From CBDCWQ01 sp965223435 (GTDB lineage Bacteria > Myxococcota > Kuafuiibacteriia > Kuafuiibacteriales > Kuafuiibacteriaceae), in assembly GCA_965223435.1 (NCBI GenBank), contig CBDCWQ010000021.1, positions 248,001 through 312,000 of the forward strand: a stretch of 64,000 nt of DNA, written 5' to 3'. Shown one piece after another: positions 7,824 to 16,967 of this stretch. Every line of letters begins with the position of its first letter. Position 1 is the first letter of the stretch. The notes beneath the pieces were generated by a model. It saw only the letters and a program-made list of their open reading frames with translations. It was not told where the DNA came from and made no database searches. Made by a program: the position numbers and the translations under genes.

Positions 7824-9830
7824 ATGAGACCTCGAGTCTGTCGGCTTTATCTTCTGTTGTTTTTTGCATCCTTGAGCCTCGACACTGGGATTCTTCATGC
7901 GGCGACTTGGACCGTCACCGATGATGGGAATGATGGACCGAATGCCCTAAGAAGCGTAGTCGCACGAGCTGCCCCCGGCGACACCATCGAGTTTGGCGTC
8001 GACAGGGTCGTTCTTCGTGGCGCCGAGATTGTGTTGGCCAAGGACCTCAAGATCGACGGCAAAGGCGAGGTCACCGTTTCGAACGGTGCGGGGGCCGGTC
8101 ATTTCTCGATCACCGCGACTGCCAGCGTCCATCTTCGTGGCCTCATTTTGACAGGCGGTCACGGTGAGCAGGGTGGCTCCATTCGGCTCGATGGAAAACT
8201 CTTGGCGGAGAACTGCACATTTCGGGAGAACAGGGCAACGATGGGCGGGGGCGCGTTGTTTATTGGGGCTACCGGGACAGCAACGATTACGGGTTCTACG
8301 TTTCACAACAACTTGGCTCATGAATCTACTGGCGGTGCGATCAAAACGGGAGGCCGCCTCACGATTGCCAATACTACGTTCTACCAAAATGAATCGATTG
8401 TGCCCATGTTGAGCCAGGATACACCGCTTGCAGGAGGCGGTGCGATCCATGTTCTGGGCACTGCTCAGGACACACTCATTGTCAGTACAACCATTACCAG
8501 CAACCTCGCCCAGCATCGGGGGATGACAGCGAACGGAAGTGGGATACTTATCGGCGGAGACAGTATCGTTCGGGTACGAAACATCTTCATGAGCGGAAAT
8601 CTTGGCCAAGGCACTGTTGGGGGCGACATCCATGGTACGGCTGTGTCGCTGGACTTCAACTACGTCGACAGCGCATTCACCAATTTCATTGGTGAAACAG
8701 CACACAACCGAAACAATGTGGACGGGGGGGAACGGTGGCGTCAAGTCGCCATCCACCCTTTGGCAGACAACGGCGGGCCGACTCAGACGATGGCGCCTGG
8801 GAGCGATAGCCCGTTATTCGGGGCCGGAGACTGTACGCCCATTCCTGGGCTTCCCATAGCCCGAGATCAGAGAAACATGCCCCGGTATCCGGGCCCTGGC
8901 TGCGACATCGGTGCCTTCGAACGTTTTGCTGGTCTCACTTCTTCCCGCCTCAGCGTTGAACCTCCCGGGCCTCTGTGTGTATCCGGTGGGACCAAGGTCG
9001 AGCTCGCTGCGGACTTCGACGGAGACGATATCGCAGAGGACAGCGAAATCTTTGAAAGCTACTTCGTATGTCACGATGCTGACGATGACCTCACGGCGGG
9101 GTCGCTGATTCGAACGCGAATGAGTACGTCGTGCACGCACGGAGGCACCGACGTCCTCTTTGGCCTAGACGATGGCGGAGATGGCGATGCGCCCGGAACT
9201 GCGGGAGATGGAGAGCTCGACGACTCAGAAGTCGATGCCATCGCTTCGCTTTGCACCCGTGAGGATGACACGGGTTCCCCTTCGGATCCAGTACCGGCGA
9301 GCCTCATCCGAACCAGTACAATCTCATCTGGCGAGGAATGCGAGCACGGTGGGATGCGGTTCGAAGCTGGCCTAGACGACGGTGGCACAACTGGAAGCCG
9401 AGGAGACGGAGAACTTGATGCCTCGGAGGTTGATGCCATCGCTTTCCTCTGCTCCGACGAGGACGATACGCCCCCGCCACCGATTTCAGCGCCAGCAAGT
9501 CTCATCCGGACCCGTACGATCTCGCCGGGGCAGGAATGTGAGCACGGTGGTGTTCGAATCGAAGCTGGTCTCGATGATGGCGAAAACGGTGGCATCACGG
9601 ACAACGGGGTTCTTGAGGACGGTGAAGTCGACGCATCGACTCGACTCTGCAGCGCCGCCGCCAAAACGCCCCCCGACAAGGATGTCCATCATCAAAAGGA
9701 CGACGACGGTCAAGCCAATGACCAGGGGCGCGGATGCAACCACACCCAGAGCGGATCTCGACTGCCGTCGTACAACCTGTTGAGTATCTTGATGGGTTTC
9801 GTTTTCGCTTTCCGACGGATTCGTTCCTAG
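7824..9830 (+). CDS. Secreted beta-helix protein with DUF7151-like repeats and C-terminal anchor (copy 2)
   Basis: A paralogue (668 aa) of the preceding gene with the same order: signal peptide ending LHA, beta-helix, PGCDIGAFERF, four acidic repeats (here with an extra GGDGD insertion in the second) and a tail with GRGC, a hydrophobic helix and FRRIRS. The ATG at 7824 lines up with the start of copy 1. An upstream ATG at 7776 would add 16 residues (MSLIDHLKQ...) that are only the duplicated leader read as protein. The tag ends right at RRIRS, whereas copy 1 runs on for ten more residues because its stop lies in the duplication joint. Predicted to be exported and anchored; no enzymatic motif is seen. 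Confidence 0.8.
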   Translation: MRPRVCRLYLLLFFASLSLDTGILHAATWTVTDDGNDGPNALRSVVARAAPGDTIEFGVDRVVLRGAEIVLAKDLKIDGKGEVTVSNGAGAGHFSITATASVHLRGLILTGGHGEQGGSIRLDGKLLAENCTFRENRATMGGGALFIGATGTATITGSTFHNNLAHESTGGAIKTGGRLTIANTTFYQNESIVPMLSQDTPLAGGGAIHVLGTAQDTLIVSTTITSNLAQHRGMTANGSGILIGGDSIVRVRNIFMSGNLGQGTVGGDIHGTAVSLDFNYVDSAFTNFIGETAHNRNNVDGGERWRQVAIHPLADNGGPTQTMAPGSDSPLFGAGDCTPIPGLPIARDQRNMPRYPGPGCDIGAFERFAGLTSSRLSVEPPGPLCVSGGTKVELAADFDGDDIAEDSEIFESYFVCHDADDDLTAGSLIRTRMSTSCTHGGTDVLFGLDDGGDGDAPGTAGDGELDDSEVDAIASLCTREDDTGSPSDPVPASLIRTSTISSGEECEHGGMRFEAGLDDGGTTGSRGDGELDASEVDAIAFLCSDEDDTPPPPISAPASLIRTRTISPGQECEHGGVRIEAGLDDGENGGITDNGVLEDGEVDASTRLCSAAAKTPPDKDVHHQKDDDGQANDQGRGCNHTQSGSRLPSYNLLSILMGFVFAFRRIRS

Positions 9831-9832
9831 CA

Positions 9833-9850
9833 GGGGTTTTTCAACACCCC
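9833..9850. terminator. Small hairpin between convergent genes
   Basis: ggggtttttcaacacccc directly follows the stop of the second beta-helix gene and precedes the end of the convergent lipoprotein gene. The GGGG/CCCC stem is short and there is no clear T-run outside it. The core tttttcaacaccc recurs near 46918 in another gene-end position. Confidence 0.35.
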
Positions 9851-9890
9851 GCCGGGAACGGTGAACACGTTTGCGGTTTCGGTCAGTCAG

Positions 9891-12800
9891 CTACCGAAGC
9901 GTGATGAGCGGCACGAACCCCACCCGGCGGCTCCTATCTCCGTACGGGCCAATCAGCATGGAATACGTGCCGGCGGGCGGAGTACTGCCGGATGCTCGGG
10001 CGATGCGGCCGACACGGGGCCACGTAAATTGCCAGCGGTGGGTGCCCGTGTTGTTTGTGACGTCTTGTTGAAGGAGTCGAACTTCGCCATGTTGGGGAAA
10101 GCGGCCGTCACCAATGATGTATGTCTGCCCGCTCTGTGATGAAAGCATGATCTGCCAAACGCTGTCGGCAGAAAAACCTGTGGATTCCCAGGTGATGGTT
10201 TGGTCCGTCTGGCCGAGTTCGTAGGTATGTCCCGGAGTAGGTTGTGAAATCGGCATAAAGAACGCGGTTGTGGGTGTCGCCATCGTCACCCCGGTTTCGA
10301 CCAAACCGAAGATGCCCTGCGACCGACCATCTTTCGCGTTGCTCGGAGCGACGGCTCCGGCCAAGGTTTGACCGAACTGAGACATCAACTGCCGGCTGGT
10401 CTTTTCAAAATAGGCACCATACTTTGATGTGTATGCCGCGATGTAAGCATCTTTTTTTTGTACAAGATAAGGTGGATCGCTGTAACGAAACGGGACCTTG
10501 TTGGCCGCTTGTTCATAATAGTAGAGCCGGTTTCCGTTGTAGTAAACTTCGTCGAGGACGGTGTGATTTTGGAATTCCTGATCGATAGTTCCGCCGCCCG
10601 CAATGCCTGTGCGCTGGAGTTGGGTCATCATGTAGACGTCGTAGGGGGTCGCACCATTTAAGGCAGAGGAGGTCAAGGGCAGGTTGACGATAGCCGATGC
10701 ATACACCAACCGTCGCTTTCCCATCGACTCTTGAGGTGTCAATATTCGCATGTTGATAACATTGCGCAAAGTGAGGTCTGTAAATCCCGTTTCGCCACCG
10801 CTTGTGGCTTGGATTCCGACGGTGAAGCCCTCGATATTGAGATTCTCATAGCGTAGGTCATGAACATTGCCGTTGGTCGAGATTCCTCGACCAACCAGCC
10901 CCTCCTCTTCTCCTGCATAAACGATCGGATGAGCGAGCTCTCGAGAGCTTAAAGGAATGGGGCGGTTGATGTCTCCCAAGACCACTCCGTTTCGGACGAT
11001 CAACCCTGAGGTGTACCCAATGGCCATGCCTTTGTATGCCACGTTCCAAATTTGGAAATTCTCCAAGACGTTGCCCCCTTTGCCTGAAAGAGGCGCATCG
11101 GGCATGCGTCGCCACCGGACTGCGTAACCCGCACCGCTGCCAAAGGCGTGATTGCCACTCACGGTATCCAGAGGCACGACCGAGGCCTTGATGCGATTCC
11201 CCCGGATGCCAGTATAAGATTTGGACACCGCACCGGGAATGACATTGATCAGGTCGAACTCGTAGTGATTGTGATCGCCACTCTGAAATGCCCCGTGGAA
11301 AAAGAATGCTTCCTGTCCGTGCCCTGAGGCGATGTTGTCGATGAGTTTCACCCCTGGCGACTGCATCCAGAATCCGTGTCCGTTGGAACCCAGACCGGTT
11401 TTTTCGCCTTTGTCCGACCCCGAAAAACCGCTCGAGCGGACACTGATTTGGGAACGAACGGCAAGGTTTCGGACAAAGGCTCCGGTTTCATTTCCGATTT
11501 CTGTGACGAAGCCAGACCCGAATGTGTCATAGGCGACGTTGTCTTCAAAAACCACGTGGCTGTCGTGGTTGACGAATCCCCAGCCTGGATTGCGCTCCAC
11601 CACACAGGCTTTCACCAAGACAGCCTCAGGTTTACCGACGCCCGTTTGGTGAAAATGAACCGCGTAACGTGCCCGGGGATTGGTCCCTGTTCTGGGGATC
11701 AATTTCCCGTTTGTGTCCAGCTTTGGGTCTGTCGTCGGGATGCTCTTGTCGTTTCGCCCCATGTGAAAGAACCGCGCGTTCTGTAGAACAGCATCATCAT
11801 TGTGCATATACATCAGGTGGCCCGCACGAGCGGGAATCTCTTTGTTCTCCGACTCGATGATGACGTTCCTGTCCATGTTGGCTACTGGAATCTTTTGTAG
11901 ATCTGAGCGTGGGACCGCGTGATCGTATTTGAGCGCGTGACTGAGTGTGATGACTGAGCCTTGAATCGCTTTGATGGTCACGATTTCGTCCTCGTCCTGC
12001 GTGGCGGTTGGTTTGTGCACCCCAGGAATCAAAATTCGATCTCCCGCTTTCCAGTTTGTGGGTGCCTTGGTTAAATGTAAGGCGGTGGCTCCCGCTTTGG
12101 GGTCTTGGGCCACAATCACATAGCTGCTCTTGGGCTCGCCCACGATGGAAGAGGTTCCGTGCGACATGATGCCCCGGCTCAACAGCAAGGGGTCCCACGC
12201 GGTATCGATGGGACCGTGGTCTGTAATCAAAACGCGAGCCGTTCGCCCCGACTGAATGGGGGTGGTGACCGTGCCTATCTCCAGGCGACCACCGGCATCA
12301 ACGACCAAGGTATCTACTTGCAAACGTGTGTTTTGGTGCGGATCAAAGCGCAGGGTTCCATCTACACGGACGCTGAACAGCCGCCCGCTGTCTTCGTGTG
12401 ACAAAGTCACCACCCGGTGCTTCGGAACCAGAACCCGCGCGTTGTCGCCCGGAACAGACCCGGTCGACCAGGTCCTGGCGTTGTTCCAATCACCATCTTT
12501 TAGCGCGGTGTGCGTTGCGTCTTGGTGGGCAACAAGGTCGAGCAATGCCAAATGTTCTGACTGTTTGGCCGGATCGTCATGGTGCGGAATGGCATTGTCA
12601 TCGTCATCTTCCTCGCCGTGACCCTGTTCCTCGTCATTTGTCTGTTCCTCGTCGTCTGTCTGTTCCTCGTCATTTGTCTGTTCCTCGTCGTCTGTCTGTT
12701 CCTCGTCGTCTGTCTGTTCCTCGTCGTCTGTCTGTTCCTCGTCGTCTGTCTGTTCCTCGTCGTCGGTCTGTTCCTCGTCGTCGGTCTGTTCCTCGTCGTC

Positions 12801-13610
12801 TGTCTGTTCCTCGTCGTTTGTCTGTTCCTTGTCGTGGTCCGGGTTGTTCACGGGATCGCTTTTTTGCGAAACCAACTGCTGTATCTCTTTGCTGGAGAGC
12901 GCCCGATTGTATATTCCGACATCTCTGATTTGGCCCTTCCACGGCCGAGAAGTCGCGTCGAAGGGATTTGCGCCGATCCAACATGGAACCGCCGGGTTGG
13001 TCGTGATCTTCCCGCGGTGGACGATTCGGCCTACCTGCAGGGCATTCTCGTACAGTCGCATGGTCGAACCGTTGTAAACGGCTGCAACGTGCGTCCATTG
13101 ATTTTCTGCAATGTCACTTGATTTGGCGATCAAGGTGACCGTTTTTCCGTTGGCCTTCAGCCGAAAACGAAGGCGGATGGAGCCATTGCGTCGAATCGTA
13201 CTGACCATGAAATAGTGGCTTGCATTGCTCACACCTGTCGCTTTGGAGATAATTCGGCATTCTCCTGAGCAGTTTTGGAGGTCCGAGGAATTGAACCAGG
13301 CCGAAATGGTGAGGGCTCGGCCACCTATGTCTAGGTTCCCAACGTCTACATGGTCGTCAACCCCATCGAAATGGAGTGCATCATCACGCCACTCGGGACC
13401 GTTTTTTAGAGCGCCGTCATGACCGTTTCCACTGGCATCCGCAACCGTGGCCCCGGATCCGTCTCGCATGGGCCAATGCGCGACTCGCCCAGACGATAGG
13501 TAGGCTGCATCGATGGATTCCGCTCTGTTCGCGCCGCAGCCCAAACTCGTGCCGAGGAAAGCTCCGAGAAGGAGGGGAATCCACTGATGGTATGTCGGTT
13601 TCTGTTGCAT
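9891..13610 (-). CDS. Lipoprotein with LamG, G8 and parallel beta-helix domains
   Basis: A 1239-aa exported lipoprotein; the lipobox TSLGC puts the acylated Cys at residue 25. In order: a LamG/concanavalin-like domain (about 40-255, VAHWPMRDGSGATVADASG ... ALTISAWFN); an acidic linker of about 12 TDDEEQ-type repeats (about 259-328); a G8 domain (about 370-520, DWNNARTWSTGSVPG ... GRLEIGT) followed by a right-handed beta-helix (to about 1000), the arrangement found in CEMIP/TMEM2-type proteins, some of which bind or degrade hyaluronan; and a C-terminal beta domain (about 1130-1239). Polysaccharide binding or cleavage is a reasonable inference; I cannot identify catalytic residues with confidence. 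It is convergent with the beta-helix genes. Confidence 0.82.
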   Translation of the reverse strand: MQQKPTYHQWIPLLLGAFLGTSLGCGANRAESIDAAYLSSGRVAHWPMRDGSGATVADASGNGHDGALKNGPEWRDDALHFDGVDDHVDVGNLDIGGRALTISAWFNSSDLQNCSGECRIISKATGVSNASHYFMVSTIRRNGSIRLRFRLKANGKTVTLIAKSSDIAENQWTHVAAVYNGSTMRLYENALQVGRIVHRGKITTNPAVPCWIGANPFDATSRPWKGQIRDVGIYNRALSSKEIQQLVSQKSDPVNNPDHDKEQTNDEEQTDDEEQTDDEEQTDDEEQTDDEEQTDDEEQTDDEEQTDDEEQTNDEEQTDDEEQTNDEEQGHGEEDDDDNAIPHHDDPAKQSEHLALLDLVAHQDATHTALKDGDWNNARTWSTGSVPGDNARVLVPKHRVVTLSHEDSGRLFSVRVDGTLRFDPHQNTRLQVDTLVVDAGGRLEIGTVTTPIQSGRTARVLITDHGPIDTAWDPLLLSRGIMSHGTSSIVGEPKSSYVIVAQDPKAGATALHLTKAPTNWKAGDRILIPGVHKPTATQDEDEIVTIKAIQGSVITLSHALKYDHAVPRSDLQKIPVANMDRNVIIESENKEIPARAGHLMYMHNDDAVLQNARFFHMGRNDKSIPTTDPKLDTNGKLIPRTGTNPRARYAVHFHQTGVGKPEAVLVKACVVERNPGWGFVNHDSHVVFEDNVAYDTFGSGFVTEIGNETGAFVRNLAVRSQISVRSSGFSGSDKGEKTGLGSNGHGFWMQSPGVKLIDNIASGHGQEAFFFHGAFQSGDHNHYEFDLINVIPGAVSKSYTGIRGNRIKASVVPLDTVSGNHAFGSGAGYAVRWRRMPDAPLSGKGGNVLENFQIWNVAYKGMAIGYTSGLIVRNGVVLGDINRPIPLSSRELAHPIVYAGEEEGLVGRGISTNGNVHDLRYENLNIEGFTVGIQATSGGETGFTDLTLRNVINMRILTPQESMGKRRLVYASAIVNLPLTSSALNGATPYDVYMMTQLQRTGIAGGGTIDQEFQNHTVLDEVYYNGNRLYYYEQAANKVPFRYSDPPYLVQKKDAYIAAYTSKYGAYFEKTSRQLMSQFGQTLAGAVAPSNAKDGRSQGIFGLVETGVTMATPTTAFFMPISQPTPGHTYELGQTDQTITWESTGFSADSVWQIMLSSQSGQTYIIGDGRFPQHGEVRLLQQDVTNNTGTHRWQFTWPRVGRIARASGSTPPAGTYSMLIGPYGDRSRRVGFVPLITLR
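12624..12835. repeat. 18-bp coding tandem repeat (about 12 units)
   Basis: Units of the form ctgttcctcgtcgtctgt repeat in frame about twelve times with single-base variants (gtc/att, tct/ttt/ggt). On the coding minus strand they give an acidic six-residue repeat (TDDEEQ or NDEEQ type) that links LamG to G8. Copy number is likely to vary between strains by slippage. The plus-strand reading (hydrophobic Leu/Val/Phe) is only a shadow. Confidence 0.92.
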
Positions 13611-13841
13611 ATCATCTCCAGATCTTGTCGATCTTGAAAGTTAGAAAATAGATTGTTTTCGCAAGCGGGTGCCGTACGCCGACGAATGATTCGCGACGAC
13701 GACGTCATTGTTTTCGCTGCCGCAGGTTTAAACGGTGGTGGTCACCAGCACAATGCGTCAAACGGGCTATATGGACGTGGTTGACTCTACAGAGGGTGGG
13801 CCCCTTACTGGCAACTGTTCATGTACAATTTCGGCTGGCGT

Positions 13842-16800
13842 CTAGGGCCGATCGATCTTGGGGTGGGGCTCGTCTAGCGACCAGTGGTTCCATGGTTCTA
13901 CGGCTTGTTCTGGCGTGAAGTACATGCGGCCATTGGGATATTGGGCATTCTTTCTCCAGAATCGCACAATGCGGACGGTGTTTGGCCCGCTCAATATGGC
14001 GATGTAGAGCGCCCTGTCGTCCCGGTCTTGGAGTGCATGATGCATGAACGCGTTGATGGGGTTAAATGTCTTGAGCCAAGAAGTATTCGGTTCGATACCG
14101 AGCTCGACGTTCCGCTGAAAATGGAGGACGGCTTCTTTGGCGTCGAATGATGTGCCTTCCCCTTCGCTTTTCATGTAGTCGATGACCCATTGATCTTCTA
14201 GGAATTGAAGATAGGATTCGAGCGAGATCTCAGACGTTGTGCCGCCTTCGAGCGTGAAGGGCGCACCGTCCTCGAGGGCTTTTTGTAAGAGAACAACGTC
14301 GAGTTGCCAGTCCGACTTTTTGAATATTTGAATGGCTTCAGCTTCAAAGTGGATGCCGTTCTCGTCAGCGTTTCCGATGACGGGCACAAATTCAAGAGGG
14401 TGTGCAAGTCCGAAGAGTGTGGTGCCAGATTCACCTACGGCCGTCACGAACGCCTGCTTCGGATCCTTTCTCTTGATGTCGACCAGGTTGATGCTTCGCT
14501 CCGCGCGAAAAACATCGTCAATGACCTTGGCGACCTCAAAGGCAGCATTCATCTGTTTTTGCATCGCTTCGATGACCGCTTCGGCCGTCGTTTTTTGGAT
14601 CGCGACTCGGCATACACGACAGGAGGAGACGGCATTGAGTCCAGCCAGTCCCCACGTTGAAGAGTGTAGCACATTCTCGAGGCGAACAAACGGCTTGGCC
14701 GGGCTGTAGAATGTCTTTGTTCTGAATAGGGCGCCTGCCACCGGATCTGTGGCGACGCCGACAATGCTGAGCGGGCCAGGGAAGCGAGCCTCGCGAATCT
14801 TTGTGCGGTCGTTCTTTGGGGCCTCCTCTAGGGGGCCCCACCGCGGGCGGATGGTAGGGCCGACGACCCCTTCCATGAACGCGGCCGACCCTACTGCGTC
14901 TGGCGCAAAGACTTTAGCTTTAGGATTCCAACGTTGGATAGGAACCCATAGCGTACCACGCTTGTCCTCCAAAGATAGCTCCTCTTTCAAAAATCTATAC
15001 TGGGCTTCAAGCCACTGAGCGAGCTGCCGTTCTGACGGCCTGGCGAGCAAGTTGTAGAGTCTGGCGTCGAGCGCTTTGAGAGAGTGTCCTTCGTTGTTGA
15101 ATCCAGGTTGTCTCTCCAAGAGAATGTTCTTCAGCGCTAAAAGATGCCACAAGGCCGAAGTTCGAACCCGATCCTTGAGGCCGGTCACGTGCTTGTATTC
15201 CTGTTGAGTAGCCTTCACGAAAGTGGTGAACGAATAGATCCCGGTGGCGCGTAGGAGCGCAGCCAGCGTGAAAGATGTGGCACCAGCGCCGTAGCCGTCC
15301 ACCCCAATGGGCTCGTCGGGGGGAGAGACCTGTGTGGGCTCCAGGAGCTCTTCCAGGGGAGGGCCAACCACCGAGTGTTTGCTGTCAGGCTGTTCTTCGG
15401 TCTCGTTTACGGACTCCGGGTCCGATGCTGCAGGCTTCAACACGGGGGTCCTGGATTTGGACGAAAGGACGCCTGGGGGCTTAAGTCCAGCCAACTGGGC
15501 TACGCTTTGGGTTTGATGCAGATCCAGTGTGTTTGGTTGGGGCTCCGTCTGCGCCGTCTGCGTTTGGCTGAGGCCCGCGAATTCATTGGGGCTGGTGCCG
15601 CGTCTGGGCTTGGTTGGGTCGTCCTTGGTGGGGGTTGTGGTTTTCGGGCTGAACACAAAGACCGCGCGTTCTGGGCCTCGTTCTTCTGGCGCAAGGCGCA
15701 CGGCTTCCAGGAGGCGGTCAAGATCTGATTCCGTGATTCTTCCGGAGCGCATCATCTGGTGAACCCAAAGGGGCGCCAGGCCTGCGGCTTCTGCCAGCTT
15801 GGGTAAGTTCCCGTTGGCGTAGCGATTGATGAAGCGTCGCAACTGTAGAATGTTCTGGGCTTCTGCTTCGGCGCGACCGGGCGCAAACGCAACAACGGGA
15901 ATGTCCGCAAACCACCAATCGATCGGGTAGTTCTGTTCCATCACCGCACGAAACTCGACGCTGGTGGGCGCCCAATAAATCGGTGACCCCGGATTGACCG
16001 CCTCGACGGTGTCGAGCCCAAAGAGCTGAAACGCGACGACACCTTCTGTCCGCTCCGCCTGCGAAAGCGCCTGATTGAGCGTGCCGATCAGCAGAGCCCG
16101 AAGAAATGACTGAACCGCTTCGGCAGGGGCGTCAGGGGCCGGTGGCTCGCAAAAGTCCGGACGGCCAGAGGCAGGTTCAAGATCGAGGATGCCCTCAAAA
16201 CAGATAGCTCGAAAAGAGGTAAGTGTGGTGGGAAACTGGTAGCTATGGAAGTGGGCGTTGTGCCCGTCGATGGTTCCAAGCGTGAGTCCACCGGGGGCCT
16301 TGTGCAGTTCTGGGGGCGGTGGAATCGAGTCGTGGACGCTCTGGATAAACTGGGAGAACCGAAGTGTTTCTCCTGCCGATGACATCAGGGTAGTCAAGTC
16401 TTTCGTGCCTCCACCCTGCCTTTGACGGAGCCGATGCTGAAAGGCCTGACTGGCCGCCTCGCAAGAAAGGCCTAGGTAGTGGATAAAGTCATAGTCATCG
16501 TGTGGGCGGTCCATCATGGGCATCTCGCACAGGTTTTCGAGATGCCACAGGGTCTGGTTCAGCTCTTCTTGACGGTTGCGGTGTTCGTAGGCTTCCAACC
16601 ACTGAAGGGGCCAGAACTTCATCTTTGCCTGGTCCCAGGCAAAACGAATCTGATCGAGGCGCTCCACCCAGGTGTCAAACATGTACGGCTCAAAGTCGGA
16701 GGCGAGCAAGGCATAGAGAGCCGACCGGAACGGATACACCAGCGTTTCTCTAAGGGTGAAAAAATGAGTATCGGACACCCGGGTTGACGACCGATTATCC

Positions 16801-16967
16801 GAATCTTGCGTCCAGACACTGGGCCCCGTCCTCACCCCGAAGATGGTAGCGAACCTCCGCGCCGCCCTGTTCGATCTTATCTTCGATCGCCGATGTTTGC
16901 CCGCCCACAGAGCCTGGCAAGGCCTGAAACTGTGCCAATCGGAGATGCTGTAAAGCCCTGAATACAT
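13842..16967 (-). CDS. Giant-family copy A, C-terminal fragment with HTH-like module
   Basis: A 1041-aa open frame with no signal peptide. The first 60 residues look out of frame; homology to copies C and E begins near 16780 with YALLASDFEPYMFDTWVERL, in the segment that follows toroid 2. It then has LWHLENLCEM, YLGLSCEAA, the GLDTVEAVNPGSP...SVEFRAV module (about 330-370) and an XRE-like helix-turn-helix (LRRFINRYANGNLPKLAEAA ... VHQMMRSGRI, about 400-455). A Thr/Pro/Gln-rich linker (about 460-580) leads to a C-terminal region of about 460 residues unlike the other copies and of unknown function. It is separated by frame from the S8-containing piece upstream and is probably not made as a free protein. 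Confidence 0.6.
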   Translation of the reverse strand: MYSGLYSISDWHSFRPCQALWAGKHRRSKIRSNRAARRFATIFGVRTGPSVWTQDSDNRSSTRVSDTHFFTLRETLVYPFRSALYALLASDFEPYMFDTWVERLDQIRFAWDQAKMKFWPLQWLEAYEHRNRQEELNQTLWHLENLCEMPMMDRPHDDYDFIHYLGLSCEAASQAFQHRLRQRQGGGTKDLTTLMSSAGETLRFSQFIQSVHDSIPPPPELHKAPGGLTLGTIDGHNAHFHSYQFPTTLTSFRAICFEGILDLEPASGRPDFCEPPAPDAPAEAVQSFLRALLIGTLNQALSQAERTEGVVAFQLFGLDTVEAVNPGSPIYWAPTSVEFRAVMEQNYPIDWWFADIPVVAFAPGRAEAEAQNILQLRRFINRYANGNLPKLAEAAGLAPLWVHQMMRSGRITESDLDRLLEAVRLAPEERGPERAVFVFSPKTTTPTKDDPTKPRRGTSPNEFAGLSQTQTAQTEPQPNTLDLHQTQSVAQLAGLKPPGVLSSKSRTPVLKPAASDPESVNETEEQPDSKHSVVGPPLEELLEPTQVSPPDEPIGVDGYGAGATSFTLAALLRATGIYSFTTFVKATQQEYKHVTGLKDRVRTSALWHLLALKNILLERQPGFNNEGHSLKALDARLYNLLARPSERQLAQWLEAQYRFLKEELSLEDKRGTLWVPIQRWNPKAKVFAPDAVGSAAFMEGVVGPTIRPRWGPLEEAPKNDRTKIREARFPGPLSIVGVATDPVAGALFRTKTFYSPAKPFVRLENVLHSSTWGLAGLNAVSSCRVCRVAIQKTTAEAVIEAMQKQMNAAFEVAKVIDDVFRAERSINLVDIKRKDPKQAFVTAVGESGTTLFGLAHPLEFVPVIGNADENGIHFEAEAIQIFKKSDWQLDVVLLQKALEDGAPFTLEGGTTSEISLESYLQFLEDQWVIDYMKSEGEGTSFDAKEAVLHFQRNVELGIEPNTSWLKTFNPINAFMHHALQDRDDRALYIAILSGPNTVRIVRFWRKNAQYPNGRMYFTPEQAVEPWNHWSLDEPHPKIDRP

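Larger units (their letters stand above)
5702..9830 (+). repeat. Tandem duplication of a 2-kb gene unit
   Basis: The two beta-helix genes are direct duplicates, and the similarity starts upstream of both coding regions: ctatagaccgcctcaagc near 5708 matches ttatagaccaccttaagc near 7783. Long stretches are nearly identical at DNA level, for example around 6230-6300 and 8310-8370. The second copy starts almost at the stop codon of the first. Confidence 0.85.

Noticed and set aside
12624..12835. Short regular repeats considered as a CRISPR array
   Set aside because: Units are contiguous 18-mers with no spacers and keep the reading frame of a coding gene.
12579..13121. Plus-strand frame with a long Leu/Val/Phe repeat that looks like membrane segments
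   Set aside because: It is the opposite reading of the acidic tandem repeat in the lipoprotein gene, which has a signal peptide and recognisable domains.
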